A stretch of DNA of 64,000 nucleotides, taken from positions 31,274-95,273 of the forward strand of contig SFHQ01000002.1 in assembly GCA_004556345.1 (NCBI GenBank), read 5' to 3'. Positions 38,370 through 47,855 of the stretch are shown piece after piece (position 1 is the stretch's first letter; each line of letters begins with the position of its first letter). Position numbers and translations under genes: made by a program. Under the pieces are notes generated by a model that worked only from the letters and a program-made list of their open reading frames with translations, was not told the DNA's origin and made no database searches. This stretch comes from Clostridiales bacterium (lineage in GTDB: Bacteria > Bacillota > Clostridia > Oscillospirales > Oscillospiraceae).

Positions 38370-40397
38370 ATGGATGGCTTCTTTCCCACACTCTTGACCA
38401 TGTCCCTCACCGCCGCTATTGCGGCAGGCGTTGTGATGGTCCTGCGTCTTTTCCTCAAGAAAGTGCCAAGATGGATCACCTGCCTGCTCTGGGCGGTGGT
38501 GCTGCTGCGGATGGTCTGCCCCGTCGGCTTTTCCCTCCCTGTGAGCCTGATGCCGGAGACGGTTTCCAGCGGTGCGTATGTCGAGCGGGTTTTGCCCCAG
38601 GCAGAAACACCCGCAAGCACGCCGCAGGCGGCTACCACAACGACCACAGTACCAGCCGCCACGACACAAACTCCCGTGACCAGGGAGACAGTAGCTGTCA
38701 CCCCCACCGGCCCGGACCGCAACACGGTTTTGACGATCCTCTGGGCCGCCGGTAGCATCGCCTGCCTGGCTTGGGGTGCCGTCTCCTACCTGCGCCTACG
38801 CCTGAGAATTGCAGACGCCATTCTCATCGAGAAAAATGTCTATGAGACGGATCAAATCGACAGCCCCTTCGTCTGCGGCTTCTTCCGCCCCCGCATCTAT
38901 CTTCCCGTTGGCCTGGCGGAACCCGACCGGCGCTATGTTCTGCTCCATGAGCAGGCTCACATCCGCCGCCGGGACTACCTGACGAAACCCCTGGCGTATC
39001 TCGCGCTCTGCTTCCACTGGTTCAACCCCGTTCTCTGGCTTTCTTACCACCTCTTCGGAAGAGACCTTGAGACCGCCACGGACCAGGCCGTGATCCGCTC
39101 CTTTGGGCGGACGGACACCGCCGGTTACGCCGCCGCGCTCCTGCACCTGGGCCACAAGCCCAGCTTCCCCCAGGCCGTTCCCCTGGCCTTTGGGGAGGAA
39201 AATCCCAAGCATCGCATCCGCTCGGTCTTGTCGTACAAAAAACCTGCGTTCTGGGTGATCTTGGCCGCCGTTGCCGCCTGTGTGATTTTAGGCACCCTGC
39301 TCCTGGCCGACCTGCGCCCCGGCATGACCCAGCTGGGCACCAGCCAGGCAGAACCCACCGCGGCTTATGCCGACGGCACAGCCTATGCCATCCAGCTGGA
39401 CGACCAAATCCTCGTGCGCTCGTCCAGCAAAAAGTGGACAGCGCGGGATATCCCTTCCGTATCATTACAAACTTCTGAAGACGGAAAATTAGACACTCTT
39501 TACCTCGTACCTTTTGCGGAAGAAACCTATCTGTATCCTCAAATCGATAGTGATACCATCCTGTCCGTAGCAGCCATGCCCAGCGGACGGGGACTGATCG
39601 TCAGCACCCTCAACCGTGGCTATTACTGCTACAACTTAGTTGACCAAGTCTTCCAGGCAGAGATGCTCATCCCGGCGGAAGCCAAGCCATTTTATCCTCT
39701 GGAAATTTCCCCGGATGAAAAACAGGTCATTTCCAGTAACCGCGCCCCCGGCGAAACCGGTGCCTCCCTCTACCTGTATAACCTCGACACTTACGAGAGC
39801 AAGTGTCTCTTCCCCGGCAGTCCTGAGGACACCGTCTTCCCCCTGGGCTGGCTGGATGACAACACCCTGCTGATCTCCCGGCAGTCTGGCTACGCCGCTC
39901 TGACCTTAGACGGGCAGACCTTCCCCCTGGCGTTTGCCTGCAACGACGCCTTTGTCCGCACCGTGCGGGACGGGTTGGTGGTCTATACCTATGACCAAGA
40001 TACCGCAAACGCCCCCTCGCCCTGGACAGCAGATCATACCCTCTATGTTGCCCGCTATGAAAATGGCAACCTCACCACCATTCTGGAAGAGGACGACGTG
40101 CTTCCCCGCGGCAGAGACGCCGCCTTTGTCTCCCCGCACGGCGACAAGCTGCTCTTCCTCTGCGCAACGCTGGGGCACCAAGGCCCCGGACCCGGTGTGC
40201 GGCAGGAGTGTTGGGTCTACGACTTAACAACCGGCAAGCACACCGCCCACTTCCCCCCGGACGGCGAAAACGGCGAAGCCCAGCTCATCGGCTCCGCCTG
40301 CTGGCTGGACAACGACACCCTGCTCCTCGCCCACCGGGAGGACACCCTTTCCAGCGAAAACTCCTATCCCTACACCATCTCGACCACCAAAGCGTAA
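38370..40397 (+). CDS. BlaR1-like M56 metalloprotease with beta-propeller-like ectodomain (M56-1)
   Basis: 675 aa. N-terminal membrane helices, then the cytoplasmic/membrane zinc protease core with HEQAH (HExxH) and HWFNPVLW, a last membrane helix near residues 290-310, and about 365 extracellular residues. The ectodomain has repeated blade-like segments (PLEISPDEKQVISSNRAP, AAFVSPHGDKLLFLCA, SACWLDNDTLLLAH) like TolB/WD40 propellers. It lacks the STxK penicillin-binding domain of BlaR1, so it is not a classical beta-lactam sensor. It would relay an envelope signal to BlaI. RBS AAGGAGG. Confidence 0.87.
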   Translation: MDGFFPTLLTMSLTAAIAAGVVMVLRLFLKKVPRWITCLLWAVVLLRMVCPVGFSLPVSLMPETVSSGAYVERVLPQAETPASTPQAATTTTTVPAATTQTPVTRETVAVTPTGPDRNTVLTILWAAGSIACLAWGAVSYLRLRLRIADAILIEKNVYETDQIDSPFVCGFFRPRIYLPVGLAEPDRRYVLLHEQAHIRRRDYLTKPLAYLALCFHWFNPVLWLSYHLFGRDLETATDQAVIRSFGRTDTAGYAAALLHLGHKPSFPQAVPLAFGEENPKHRIRSVLSYKKPAFWVILAAVAACVILGTLLLADLRPGMTQLGTSQAEPTAAYADGTAYAIQLDDQILVRSSSKKWTARDIPSVSLQTSEDGKLDTLYLVPFAEETYLYPQIDSDTILSVAAMPSGRGLIVSTLNRGYYCYNLVDQVFQAEMLIPAEAKPFYPLEISPDEKQVISSNRAPGETGASLYLYNLDTYESKCLFPGSPEDTVFPLGWLDDNTLLISRQSGYAALTLDGQTFPLAFACNDAFVRTVRDGLVVYTYDQDTANAPSPWTADHTLYVARYENGNLTTILEEDDVLPRGRDAAFVSPHGDKLLFLCATLGHQGPGPGVRQECWVYDLTTGKHTAHFPPDGENGEAQLIGSACWLDNDTLLLAHREDTLSSENSYPYTISTTKA

Positions 40398-43300
40398 GGA
40401 GGGATCTTATGCATACTTTCCTGACCATGTCTTTGACCGCTTCCATTGCGGCAGGCGTTGTGATGGTCCTGCGTCTTTTCCTCAAGAAAGTGCCAAGATG
40501 GATCACCTGCCTGCTCTGGGCGGTGGTACTGCTGCGGATGGTCTGTCCGGTTGGGTTTTCCCTCCCCGTGAGCCTGATGCCGGAGACGGTTTCCAGCGGT
40601 GCGTATGTCGAGCGGGTTTTGCCCCAGGCAGAAACACCTGCAAGCACGCCGCAGGCGGCTACCACAACGACCACAGCACCAGCCGCCACGACACAAACTC
40701 CCGTGACCAGGGAGACAGTAGCTGTCACCCCCACCGGCCCGGACCGCGACACGGTTTTGACCATCCTCTGGGCCGCCGGTAGCATCGCCTGCCTGACTTG
40801 GGGTGCCGTCTCCTACCTGCGCCTACGCCTGAGAATTGCAGACGCCATTCTCATCGAAAAAAATATCTATGAAACCGACCAGATCGACAGCCCCTTCGTC
40901 TGCGGCTTCTTCCGCCCTCGCATCTACTTACCTGTCGGCCTGGCGGAACCCGACCGGCGTTATGTCCTCCTGCATGAGCAGGCCCACATCCGCCGCCGGG
41001 ACTACCTGACAAAACCCCTGGCCTATGTCGCGCTCTGCTTCCACTGGTTCAATCCCGTTCTCTGGCTGGCCTATCATCTCTTCGGCCGGGACATTGAGAC
41101 CGCCACGGACCAGGCCGTGATCCGTTCCTTTGGGCGGACGGACACCGCAGGCTACGCCGCCGCGCTCCTGCATTTAGGCCACAAGCCCAGCTTCCCCCAG
41201 GCCGTTCCCCTGGCCTTTGGGGAGGAAAATCCCAAGCACCGCATCCGCTCGGTCTTGTCGTACAAAAAGCCCGCGTTCTGGGTGCTGTTCGTGGCCGTCG
41301 TGGCTTGTCTCGCGGCCTGCGTGCTCCTGCTGGGCAATTCCGGCGGGCATATCGACGGGCGGAGCATCGACTACGGCAAGGTCTGGGTGACAGGCGAAGT
41401 GCCCGATTTCCCCAAGGACCTGCGGCGGGAGCTTGTCTCGATCTATAAACAGCATCGGTCGGATGTGACCGAGGTGCGTGACCCCGATTTACAGTGGAGT
41501 CGCCCCGACGAGGGGTATCCCGTCGCCATCGCTTCACAAAACAGAATGCCGTGACACACCTACAAGTTCTATTTTCAGGAAGGAAACGCCTATCTGGATT
41601 TCAGCAGCTCCATCGGGGAGCACGACGACACCACATACTACCAGCTTGGCCCGGAGTTCCAAACCGCCTATGAAGCCTGGTATGCCAAGCTCAACGACTA
41701 CCTCTGGAAGACCCGCCCGGATGAACTCTACGCCACCCAGGGCCGGCGGGTCAAGTCGGAGGCGGACGCGGCCAACCTGCTCAACGAGCTGGACTTGTAC
41801 GCGACCATCGGCACCTACCGGGTGCTCTTCAACCAGACTGAGCCGCCCTTTGATATGACCATTTATTTCCCCGATCCCCCGGTGCTTCAAGTGGAACAAA
41901 CCACCTTCCACCAATATCTGGACGTTGTCGGTGCCGCCGTCCGCTCCCTCAGCCCGGACATTGCCTCTGTCTCCTGGCAGTTTGGGCCAAAGGAGTCCCT
42001 CAAATCCCTGGGCCGCTTCTCCTGTACAGCTTCCCCCGTCCAGAACGCCACGGATTTCCAGAAGCTCTTCCAGCAGATGAAGGAAGCTCGTGGGATCTTC
42101 CTGGACCGGCGGGAAGATTGGGGCCGAAAAACTTTGTCCTATCACTTAGGCCCCATCCTCTACCTGGCCCCCACAGAGTACAAACCCAACGACGAAGACG
42201 GCGGAAACAACCTTCTTGTTTCCTTCGACCAGTTTTACGTCAACTTCTCCGGCTCCCTGGGACCCAAGAAGGTCTACAACGAGCCGACGTATCAGCGGGA
42301 AACACTGACCGACCTCTCCCAGCTCCAAGCCCTGGGCCTGGACACCAGCCAGTATGAGACGATGACCTGCACCACCGTCCTGGACTACTTACAGCGGGAC
42401 ACCGGTTACCGCCTCTATGAGGCCAACGGCGACCTGTACTTCGCCCACTTCGAGGTGCCGACCGGCACGCCCGACTATCTGATCCAGATGGCGGAGTACC
42501 AATACATTCCCTGACCCTCAAAACGGAGGTACTGTAATGGATGGATTCTTACACACCCTGCTCACCATGTCTCTCACCGCCGCCATTGCGGCGGGCGTGG
42601 TGATGCTTCTCCGCCTGCTGCTCAAGCGGGTCCCCCGCTGGATCACCTGCCTGCTCTGGGCGGTGGTGCTGCTGCGGATGGTCTGCCCCGGCGGGGTTTC
42701 CCTCCCCGTGAGCCTCATGCCGGAGACCGTTTCCAGCGGTGCTTACATTGAGCGGGTTTTGCCCCAGCAAACGCCAGCGGCAGAGGCGCAGGCAACTGTA
42801 CCGACCCCCGCGACCACAACGCAAACACCCACGAGCAGAGAGACAACTACTGTCACCCCCGCCGCCCAGCAACCCACCGGGCCGGACCGCGACACGGTTT
42901 TGACCATCCTCTGGGCCGCCGGTGGCATCGCCTGCCTGGCTTGGGGCGCTGTCTCTTACCTGCGCTTGCGCCTGAGAATTGCAGACGCCATTCTCATCGA
43001 GAAAAACATCTATGAAACCGATCAGATCGACAGCCCCTTCGTCTGCGGCTTCTTCCGCCCCCGCATCTATCTTCCCGTTGGCCTAGCGGAACCCGACCGG
43101 CGCTATGTTCTGCTCCATGAGCAGGCTCACATCCGCCGCCGGGACTATCTGACGAAACCCTTGGCCTATGTCGCGCTCTGCTTCCACTGGTTCAATCCCG
43201 TTCTCTGGCTTTCTTACCACCTCTTCGGAAGAGACCTTGAGACTGCCACGGACCAGGCCGTGATCCGTTCCTTTGGGCGGACGGACACCGCAGGCTACGC

Positions 43301-43430
43301 CGCCGCGCTCCTGCACCTGGGCCACAAGCCCAGCTTCCCCCAGGCCATCCCTCTGGCCTTTGGGGAGGAGAACCCGAAGCATCGGATCCGCTCGGTGCTG
43401 TCGTATAAGAAACCGGCGTTCTGGGTCATT
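38421..43430 (+). repeat. Three about 840-bp direct repeats encoding the M56 protease halves
   Basis: 38421-39262, 40448-41289 and 42588-43430 are near-identical at DNA level. Copies 1 and 2 align over their whole length without a gap (constant offset 2027). Copy 3 differs by one extra codon in the linker. The sequences between repeats, encoding the ectodomains, are unrelated or distantly related. The fourth gene (44723) is more diverged. This implies recent duplication or gene conversion. Confidence 0.9.
40409..42514 (+). pseudogene. BlaR1-like M56 metalloprotease, interrupted by an in-frame TGA (M56-2)
   Basis: 701 codons in one frame with a single internal TGA at 41552-41554. The M56 half is intact (HEQAHIRRRDYLTKPL; HWFNPVLWLAYHLFGRD) and nearly identical to M56-1. 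The stop falls in the ectodomain, about 80 residues after the last membrane helix. The frame continues as HTYKFYFQEGNAYLDFSSS through GRRVKSEADAANLLNELDLY and a terminal GYRLYEANGDLYFAHFEV, resembling the ectodomains of M56-3 and M56-4. The cell may make a truncated receptor of 381 aa, still with a full protease. Nonsense mutation or base-call error. RBS AAGGAGG. Confidence 0.82.
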
Positions 43431-44696
43431 CTCATTGCCGTCGTGGCCTGCGTGGTGCTGGGCGTTCTGCTTCTGTCCAACCGGACCCAAGCCCAGGAGA
43501 TCACCCTGGATGGGCAGACGGTGCGGCAGGCGTCGATGGTAGACGTTCTCTCCGTCGCAGATAACCGGGTCAGCTCGGACCTGCCCCTCACGGACCTGCC
43601 CCTTCTGGTTCCTCTGTCCGACGAGCTGGCGCGAGAGGTGACTGACCTCATCGACCAGGCCGAACAAGGCGAGGAAACCACCGTTTCCGATGCCGAGGAC
43701 CTGCCCGACAAAACCATTGTGTTCTCCACGCCGAATGGGGACATCTACCAGCTGCGGAACGAGTCCGGCAGCTTCTCCCTCTGTCGCAATACCATAGACG
43801 GAGACTGCCACCGGAGAACGCTCACCTTCCAGGACCAACGCATTGAGACCTGGCTGGCCGACGCTGCGGCCTATGTCTCTGTCGGGCGGGCCGATGATCT
43901 GTATCAGCTCCACACCCCCTACGTCGGCAACAACGTCGCCGTGGCCAACGTCGTAGGATCGTTCCAGCTAAACGAGGTGCTTGGCCCATACACCATCGAG
44001 CTGCAAACCAGCCAGGAGCCGTATGGCATCATCCTGCATCTGGAGCAGGACCTGACCAGCGAGACGGCCCGGCGGTATCTGGAAGAAATGTCTTCTCTGA
44101 TTTTAGCCCTCATCGACAACGCCGGGTATGTCGCTTATACCACCCCGTCTGAGCCGACGCCGCAGGATACCGGGGCGATCACGAAAGAGGCAAACCCCAA
44201 GATGAACCAGCCCGACCTGGAGACCTTCCGCCTGCTGTACGCCACCCACTTTACCCGCATGGAGCCGTATTACCCCGGCAAGCTCACCGGGGACTGCTAC
44301 TCCGTGAAAGACCTGCTCTATTTCAACGCCACTCTGGTGGAGAAACCCCAGGCCACCGTAGCCGAGACCAAAGCCTACTATGAAAATTTCAAGCTGGTCT
44401 GGAGCGGCAGCACTCTGGCCGTGCGCTGGGCGGATGGGTCCGAACAGGGGCAGAGCGTCTATCGAGACACCACGCTGGAAGACGGCTCCCCCCTGCCGGA
44501 GATCCTGCGGACCCTCAGCGGCCAGCGCTTTGACATGTATGACGAAGAGACCTATGCCTGCTGGCGTTTTGTCAGCTTCAAGGCGAACGAAGACACCGGT
44601 TATCGCTGCTATCTAAAAGGTGAGAGCACCTATTTCGCCTACTACTCTCAGGGCCAGCTGGCCTACTTGGTCGAGGTGGAGCGAGGCATCGGATAA
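42537..44696 (+). CDS. BlaR1-like M56 metalloprotease with DUF4825-type ectodomain (M56-3)
   Basis: 719 aa. M56 core as in M56-1 (HEQAHIRRRDYLTKPL). After the last helix the ectodomain contains PLSDELAREVTDLIDQAEQG, then a DUF4825-like segment (LHTPYVGNNVAVANVVGSF with ELQTSQEPYG), then a C-terminal module ending GYRCYLKGESTYFAYY. DUF4825 is known as a domain attached to M56 proteases, and its ligand is unknown. RBS ACGGAGG, 22 bp after M56-2. Confidence 0.87.
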   Translation: MDGFLHTLLTMSLTAAIAAGVVMLLRLLLKRVPRWITCLLWAVVLLRMVCPGGVSLPVSLMPETVSSGAYIERVLPQQTPAAEAQATVPTPATTTQTPTSRETTTVTPAAQQPTGPDRDTVLTILWAAGGIACLAWGAVSYLRLRLRIADAILIEKNIYETDQIDSPFVCGFFRPRIYLPVGLAEPDRRYVLLHEQAHIRRRDYLTKPLAYVALCFHWFNPVLWLSYHLFGRDLETATDQAVIRSFGRTDTAGYAAALLHLGHKPSFPQAIPLAFGEENPKHRIRSVLSYKKPAFWVILIAVVACVVLGVLLLSNRTQAQEITLDGQTVRQASMVDVLSVADNRVSSDLPLTDLPLLVPLSDELAREVTDLIDQAEQGEETTVSDAEDLPDKTIVFSTPNGDIYQLRNESGSFSLCRNTIDGDCHRRTLTFQDQRIETWLADAAAYVSVGRADDLYQLHTPYVGNNVAVANVVGSFQLNEVLGPYTIELQTSQEPYGIILHLEQDLTSETARRYLEEMSSLILALIDNAGYVAYTTPSEPTPQDTGAITKEANPKMNQPDLETFRLLYATHFTRMEPYYPGKLTGDCYSVKDLLYFNATLVEKPQATVAETKAYYENFKLVWSGSTLAVRWADGSEQGQSVYRDTTLEDGSPLPEILRTLSGQRFDMYDEETYACWRFVSFKANEDTGYRCYLKGESTYFAYYSQGQLAYLVEVERGIG

Positions 44697-44722
44697 CCAA
44701 GAGACGAGACAAGGAGGACCCT

Positions 44723-46945
44723 ATGGAAGGATTCTGCTGCACCCTATTGAGCATGAGCCTGGCGGCCGCGCTGACGGCGCTGGGCGTGATGGTGGCCCGG
44801 TTGTTTCTCTATAAACTGCCGCGGGCGCTGATCTGCGGGCTGTGGCTGGTGGTGCTCTTCCGCATGGCCTGCCCGGTGAGCGTTTCCCTGCCGGTGGGCC
44901 TGGTGCCCCAGGGGGTGGCGGACGGGTCGATCGCCCAGTTCGTGCTGTCCTCCTCCCGCCCTTTGCCGAGCGGAGCGCAGGCCGCCCCGCCCACCGGCGG
45001 GACGCCGGAGGGGACGCAAACCGCGCCCGCCCCGGAAAGCTCCCCCAGCGAAACGGCCGTTGCGGAGACCCCCCACTGGCCTGTGATCGCCTTCGGCGTC
45101 TGGGCGGCGGGGGCGGCTGTGGCTGCGCTCTGGGGCGTGGTGACGTACTGCCGCCTGCGAAACCGCATTGACGACGCCGTGCTCCTCTCCGAGCATATTT
45201 ACGAGACGGACCAGATCGACAGCCCCTTCGTCCTGGGCTTTTTCCGCCCGCGCATCTATCTCCCCGTGGGGCTGACAGAGCAGGAGCGGCGCTACGTCCT
45301 GCTCCATGAGCAGGCCCACATCCGCCGCTGGGACCACCGCTTCAAGCCCCTGGCCTATGTCCTGCTGTGCCTGCACTGGTTTGACCCCGTCCTCTGGATC
45401 GCCTACCGCCTGCTCTGCTTGGACATCGAGATGGCGACGGATCAGGCCGTCCTGCGCCGCCTGGATCACGAGGAACACACCAGCCCCACAGAATACGCCG
45501 CTGCCCTGCTCCATCTGAGCCGGGACCCGCGGGTCCCCAGCGCCGTCCCCCTCGCCTTTGGGGAGGAGGACGCGAAGGAGCGCATCATCTCCCTGCTCCG
45601 CTACCGCCGCCCGGTGATGGGGGTGCTGCTGGCCGCCGCGCTGGTCTGCCTGGTGCTGGGGGTGGGCTTTGCAGGCAACCACAGCACCGCCGCCCCCGCC
45701 CTGGGCCTGACCCGCATCACCCAGGGAACGCTGACCGGGGCAACCGGCCCCGTGGCCCTGACCGAGGACCAGCAGCGGGAAGTTGTCGAGCTTCTAGACC
45801 ACACAAAGAAAAGCAGCTACACCCCCTGCGAAGACCCCGGAAGGCCGGAGGGGACGGTCAGTCTCTCCAATCAGGACGGCTCTGTCGAGTACCGTCTCCT
45901 GTTTCAGGGGACGGACCTGCCCCGGCTGGTCCAGGTCCGCAGCACCGGCGAAAGCATCACCTGCCGCAGCGCCGCCTTCTCCTATTCTGAAGCCGGGGAC
46001 TTTTTGGGTGGGGACCGGAAAAATCTCATCCAGAAATGGAGCGCCTGGTGCTACGAGGCAGATGTCTGCGCCTTTCCTGACCGGGCCGGTCAAATCTACG
46101 CCGCCCGCGTCTCCGATGCCGCAGACCCCGCCGCCTGCGAAGCCCTTTTAAAAACAATGGACCTGGAACGCACCCTCGGCCCATATACTGTCACCAGCCA
46201 GCCGGAGGGGCAGGGCTGCAATATCGTCCTCGCCCTCACCAGGCAGCCCCCGGACGCCGCCGCCCGCGAGCGGACCAACCGCTGGCTGACCCTCCAGGGC
46301 AGCTTCTTCCTCGCTCTGGCCCAGAACGCCACCCACTTCTCCTGGTACTACCCCGACGGCGCCGGCAAGCAGGCCGAGCCCCTCCGGGGCTGGGAACCGG
46401 AGAACGTGACGCAGGATATTTTCTTCGAGCTGTACTCCCACCGTGACCTCTGGTGGTGGGATGCCCTGTGCCTGAACACCAGCTGCTTCTACTATCTGAA
46501 CTGGGAGTATCAAGTCGAGGTCCATCACCCTGGCTACGCCATCGCGGAAATTCTCTACAACGGAAGGCCCGATCTCCTGGACCAGGACTGCGCTTCGTTC
46601 TACTTCCTGCCCACAGCGCAGGGTGAGTCGTTCCAGGAGGGGTCGTATGGTTACGGCACAGACATCCAATACCAGCCCCTCCAAGACCTGACCTGTCCCG
46701 ACCCGGAGGACCCCACCCGCGACCTCTTGGCTGACCGTGGCATCCGGGAAGGCTACGCTGTGTGCGATGAGCGGGAGGGGACCCTGCGGGATTCGGGGGA
46801 CTACTTGTATATAGGGCAGGATGGCCTGTATTACGCAAACAGCATTTCGGATGAGACGGGGCAGAGGGAGCTGCGTTATCTCTTCCGGCTGCGGGAGACG
46901 GAGGTGGGGTTTGGGTGGGTGACGGCACCGGGGATGGGGTCTTAG
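44723..46945 (+). CDS. BlaR1-like M56 metalloprotease, most diverged paralogue (M56-4)
   Basis: 740 aa. The protease core is recognisable (HEQAHIRRWDHRFKPL; HWFDPVLWIAYRL), but DNA identity to the other copies is much lower. The ectodomain follows the same plan as M56-3: ALTEDQQREVVELLDHTKKS, LLKTMDLERTLGPYTVTSQP (DUF4825-like), and a C-terminal module ending LRDSGDYLYIGQDGLYYANS. Probably the ancestral or oldest duplicate. RBS AAGGAGG, 26 bp after M56-3. Confidence 0.85.
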   Translation: MEGFCCTLLSMSLAAALTALGVMVARLFLYKLPRALICGLWLVVLFRMACPVSVSLPVGLVPQGVADGSIAQFVLSSSRPLPSGAQAAPPTGGTPEGTQTAPAPESSPSETAVAETPHWPVIAFGVWAAGAAVAALWGVVTYCRLRNRIDDAVLLSEHIYETDQIDSPFVLGFFRPRIYLPVGLTEQERRYVLLHEQAHIRRWDHRFKPLAYVLLCLHWFDPVLWIAYRLLCLDIEMATDQAVLRRLDHEEHTSPTEYAAALLHLSRDPRVPSAVPLAFGEEDAKERIISLLRYRRPVMGVLLAAALVCLVLGVGFAGNHSTAAPALGLTRITQGTLTGATGPVALTEDQQREVVELLDHTKKSSYTPCEDPGRPEGTVSLSNQDGSVEYRLLFQGTDLPRLVQVRSTGESITCRSAAFSYSEAGDFLGGDRKNLIQKWSAWCYEADVCAFPDRAGQIYAARVSDAADPAACEALLKTMDLERTLGPYTVTSQPEGQGCNIVLALTRQPPDAAARERTNRWLTLQGSFFLALAQNATHFSWYYPDGAGKQAEPLRGWEPENVTQDIFFELYSHRDLWWWDALCLNTSCFYYLNWEYQVEVHHPGYAIAEILYNGRPDLLDQDCASFYFLPTAQGESFQEGSYGYGTDIQYQPLQDLTCPDPEDPTRDLLADRGIREGYAVCDEREGTLRDSGDYLYIGQDGLYYANSISDETGQRELRYLFRLRETEVGFGWVTAPGMGS

Positions 46946-46981
46946 GTAGTACCTTAGTGCACGACCGATTCCGTGCGCGAC

Positions 46982-47170
46982 GTAGCCCTCATCCGACCCG
47001 GCTCTAGCCGGCCCACCTTCCCCCTCGGGGAAGGCTTTGGGTGGTGCCGTTGCCATAGAAAGGTATTACTTTTCAAGTTTGTACCGCGTCCCGAGAGCCT
47101 TCCCCGAGGGGGAAGGTGGACGCGAAGCGGACGAATGAGGGCTACCTACCGCAACTGAGCCGTAGTGTAC
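46982..47170. repeat. Dispersed intergenic repeat, inverted pair (copy B)
   Basis: Units 46982-47036 and 47096-47170 in opposite orientation, each with a CTTCCCC/GGGGAAG hairpin. The second is the reverse complement of unit 29631-29705 over about 75 bp. The 394-bp gap between M56-4 and the next gene holds this pair and nothing else recognisable. Confidence 0.8.
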
Positions 47171-47339
47171 CAACCCACCACCGCCCCCCATGGAACCAGT
47201 CATAAAATCATTTGGCGCAGCCAAACTCCATGAGTCACCTGCCGCAAGCACTCCGCAGTGTACGAAAGCAACACCGCACGATGCGCACCCCACCAATCCA
47301 ATCCGCCGCCTCCGGCGGCCACCATCAAGGAGGTCCCCC

Positions 47340-47789
47340 ATGACCAAACACCCGCTTCTCTTCGTTGCCCTGCTGAGCCTCCTCTCCGTCGTTGCCGCCC
47401 TCATCATCCTCCACTTCAGCCCCGGCGAGCAGGGCGGCCAGCTGGAGGGCGTCGCCATCACTCAAGTTTCTGTTCTGGAGGAGGACGGCGGGGAGATCCC
47501 CCTCTCAGATAGCCTGAGCCGCCGCCTGGTCACGCTGCTGCGGCAGTATGATCGGCTCTCCTACTCTGCCCTCCCCAGCTACACCCCCCAGCCCGGCGAC
47601 CTGCTGCTCACCGGCCCGAATCACGGGACCTGCTTCTACCTCACCGCAGACGCTCCCCCGACCCTGGTGCGGGTCAACCACGACGGCTATTCCGCCGCCG
47701 CCAAGCGGTCTGCCGACGGTGCCTCCCTGGGGGCGGACCCGGCCTACGCCCAGTGGCGGCAGGACTTGGCCGCCTATCTAAGCCCCTGA
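47340..47789 (+). CDS. Small membrane-anchored protein resembling the M56 ectodomain
   Basis: 149 aa. Residues 6-26 form one hydrophobic helix (LLFVALLSLLSVVAALIILH), giving a short cytoplasmic N-terminus and an outside body. PLSDSLSRRLVTLLRQYDRL, then a PGDLLLTGPNHGTCFYLTAD segment, parallel the juxtamembrane module of M56-3 (PLSDELAREVTDLIDQAE) and M56-4. It therefore looks like a free-standing copy of that module and may share their ligand. RBS AAGGAGGTCCCCC. Terminator follows. Confidence 0.6.
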   Translation: MTKHPLLFVALLSLLSVVAALIILHFSPGEQGGQLEGVAITQVSVLEEDGGEIPLSDSLSRRLVTLLRQYDRLSYSALPSYTPQPGDLLLTGPNHGTCFYLTADAPPTLVRVNHDGYSAAAKRSADGASLGADPAYAQWRQDLAAYLSP

Positions 47790-47800
47790 ATTTCCCCACA

Positions 47801-47840
47801 AAAATCCCCCTGCTCGGCGTGAGCAGGGGGATTTTCGTCT
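47801..47840. terminator. Bidirectional terminator
   Basis: AAAATCCCCCTGCTC / GAGCAGGGGGATTTT with a GGCGT loop. Ends the M56 region on plus and the MBL/mnm operon on minus. Confidence 0.93.
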
Positions 47841-47855
47841 CGGTATGTATGAAGT

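Noticed and set aside
41552..41554. UGA as selenocysteine
   Set aside because: M56 proteases have no known selenoprotein members, and I see no clear SECIS-like hairpin immediately after the codon.
37980..46945. Beta-lactam resistance operon
   Set aside because: No beta-lactamase or penicillin-binding sensor domain (no STxK-type module) is present. Only the BlaI/M56 signalling parts are shared.
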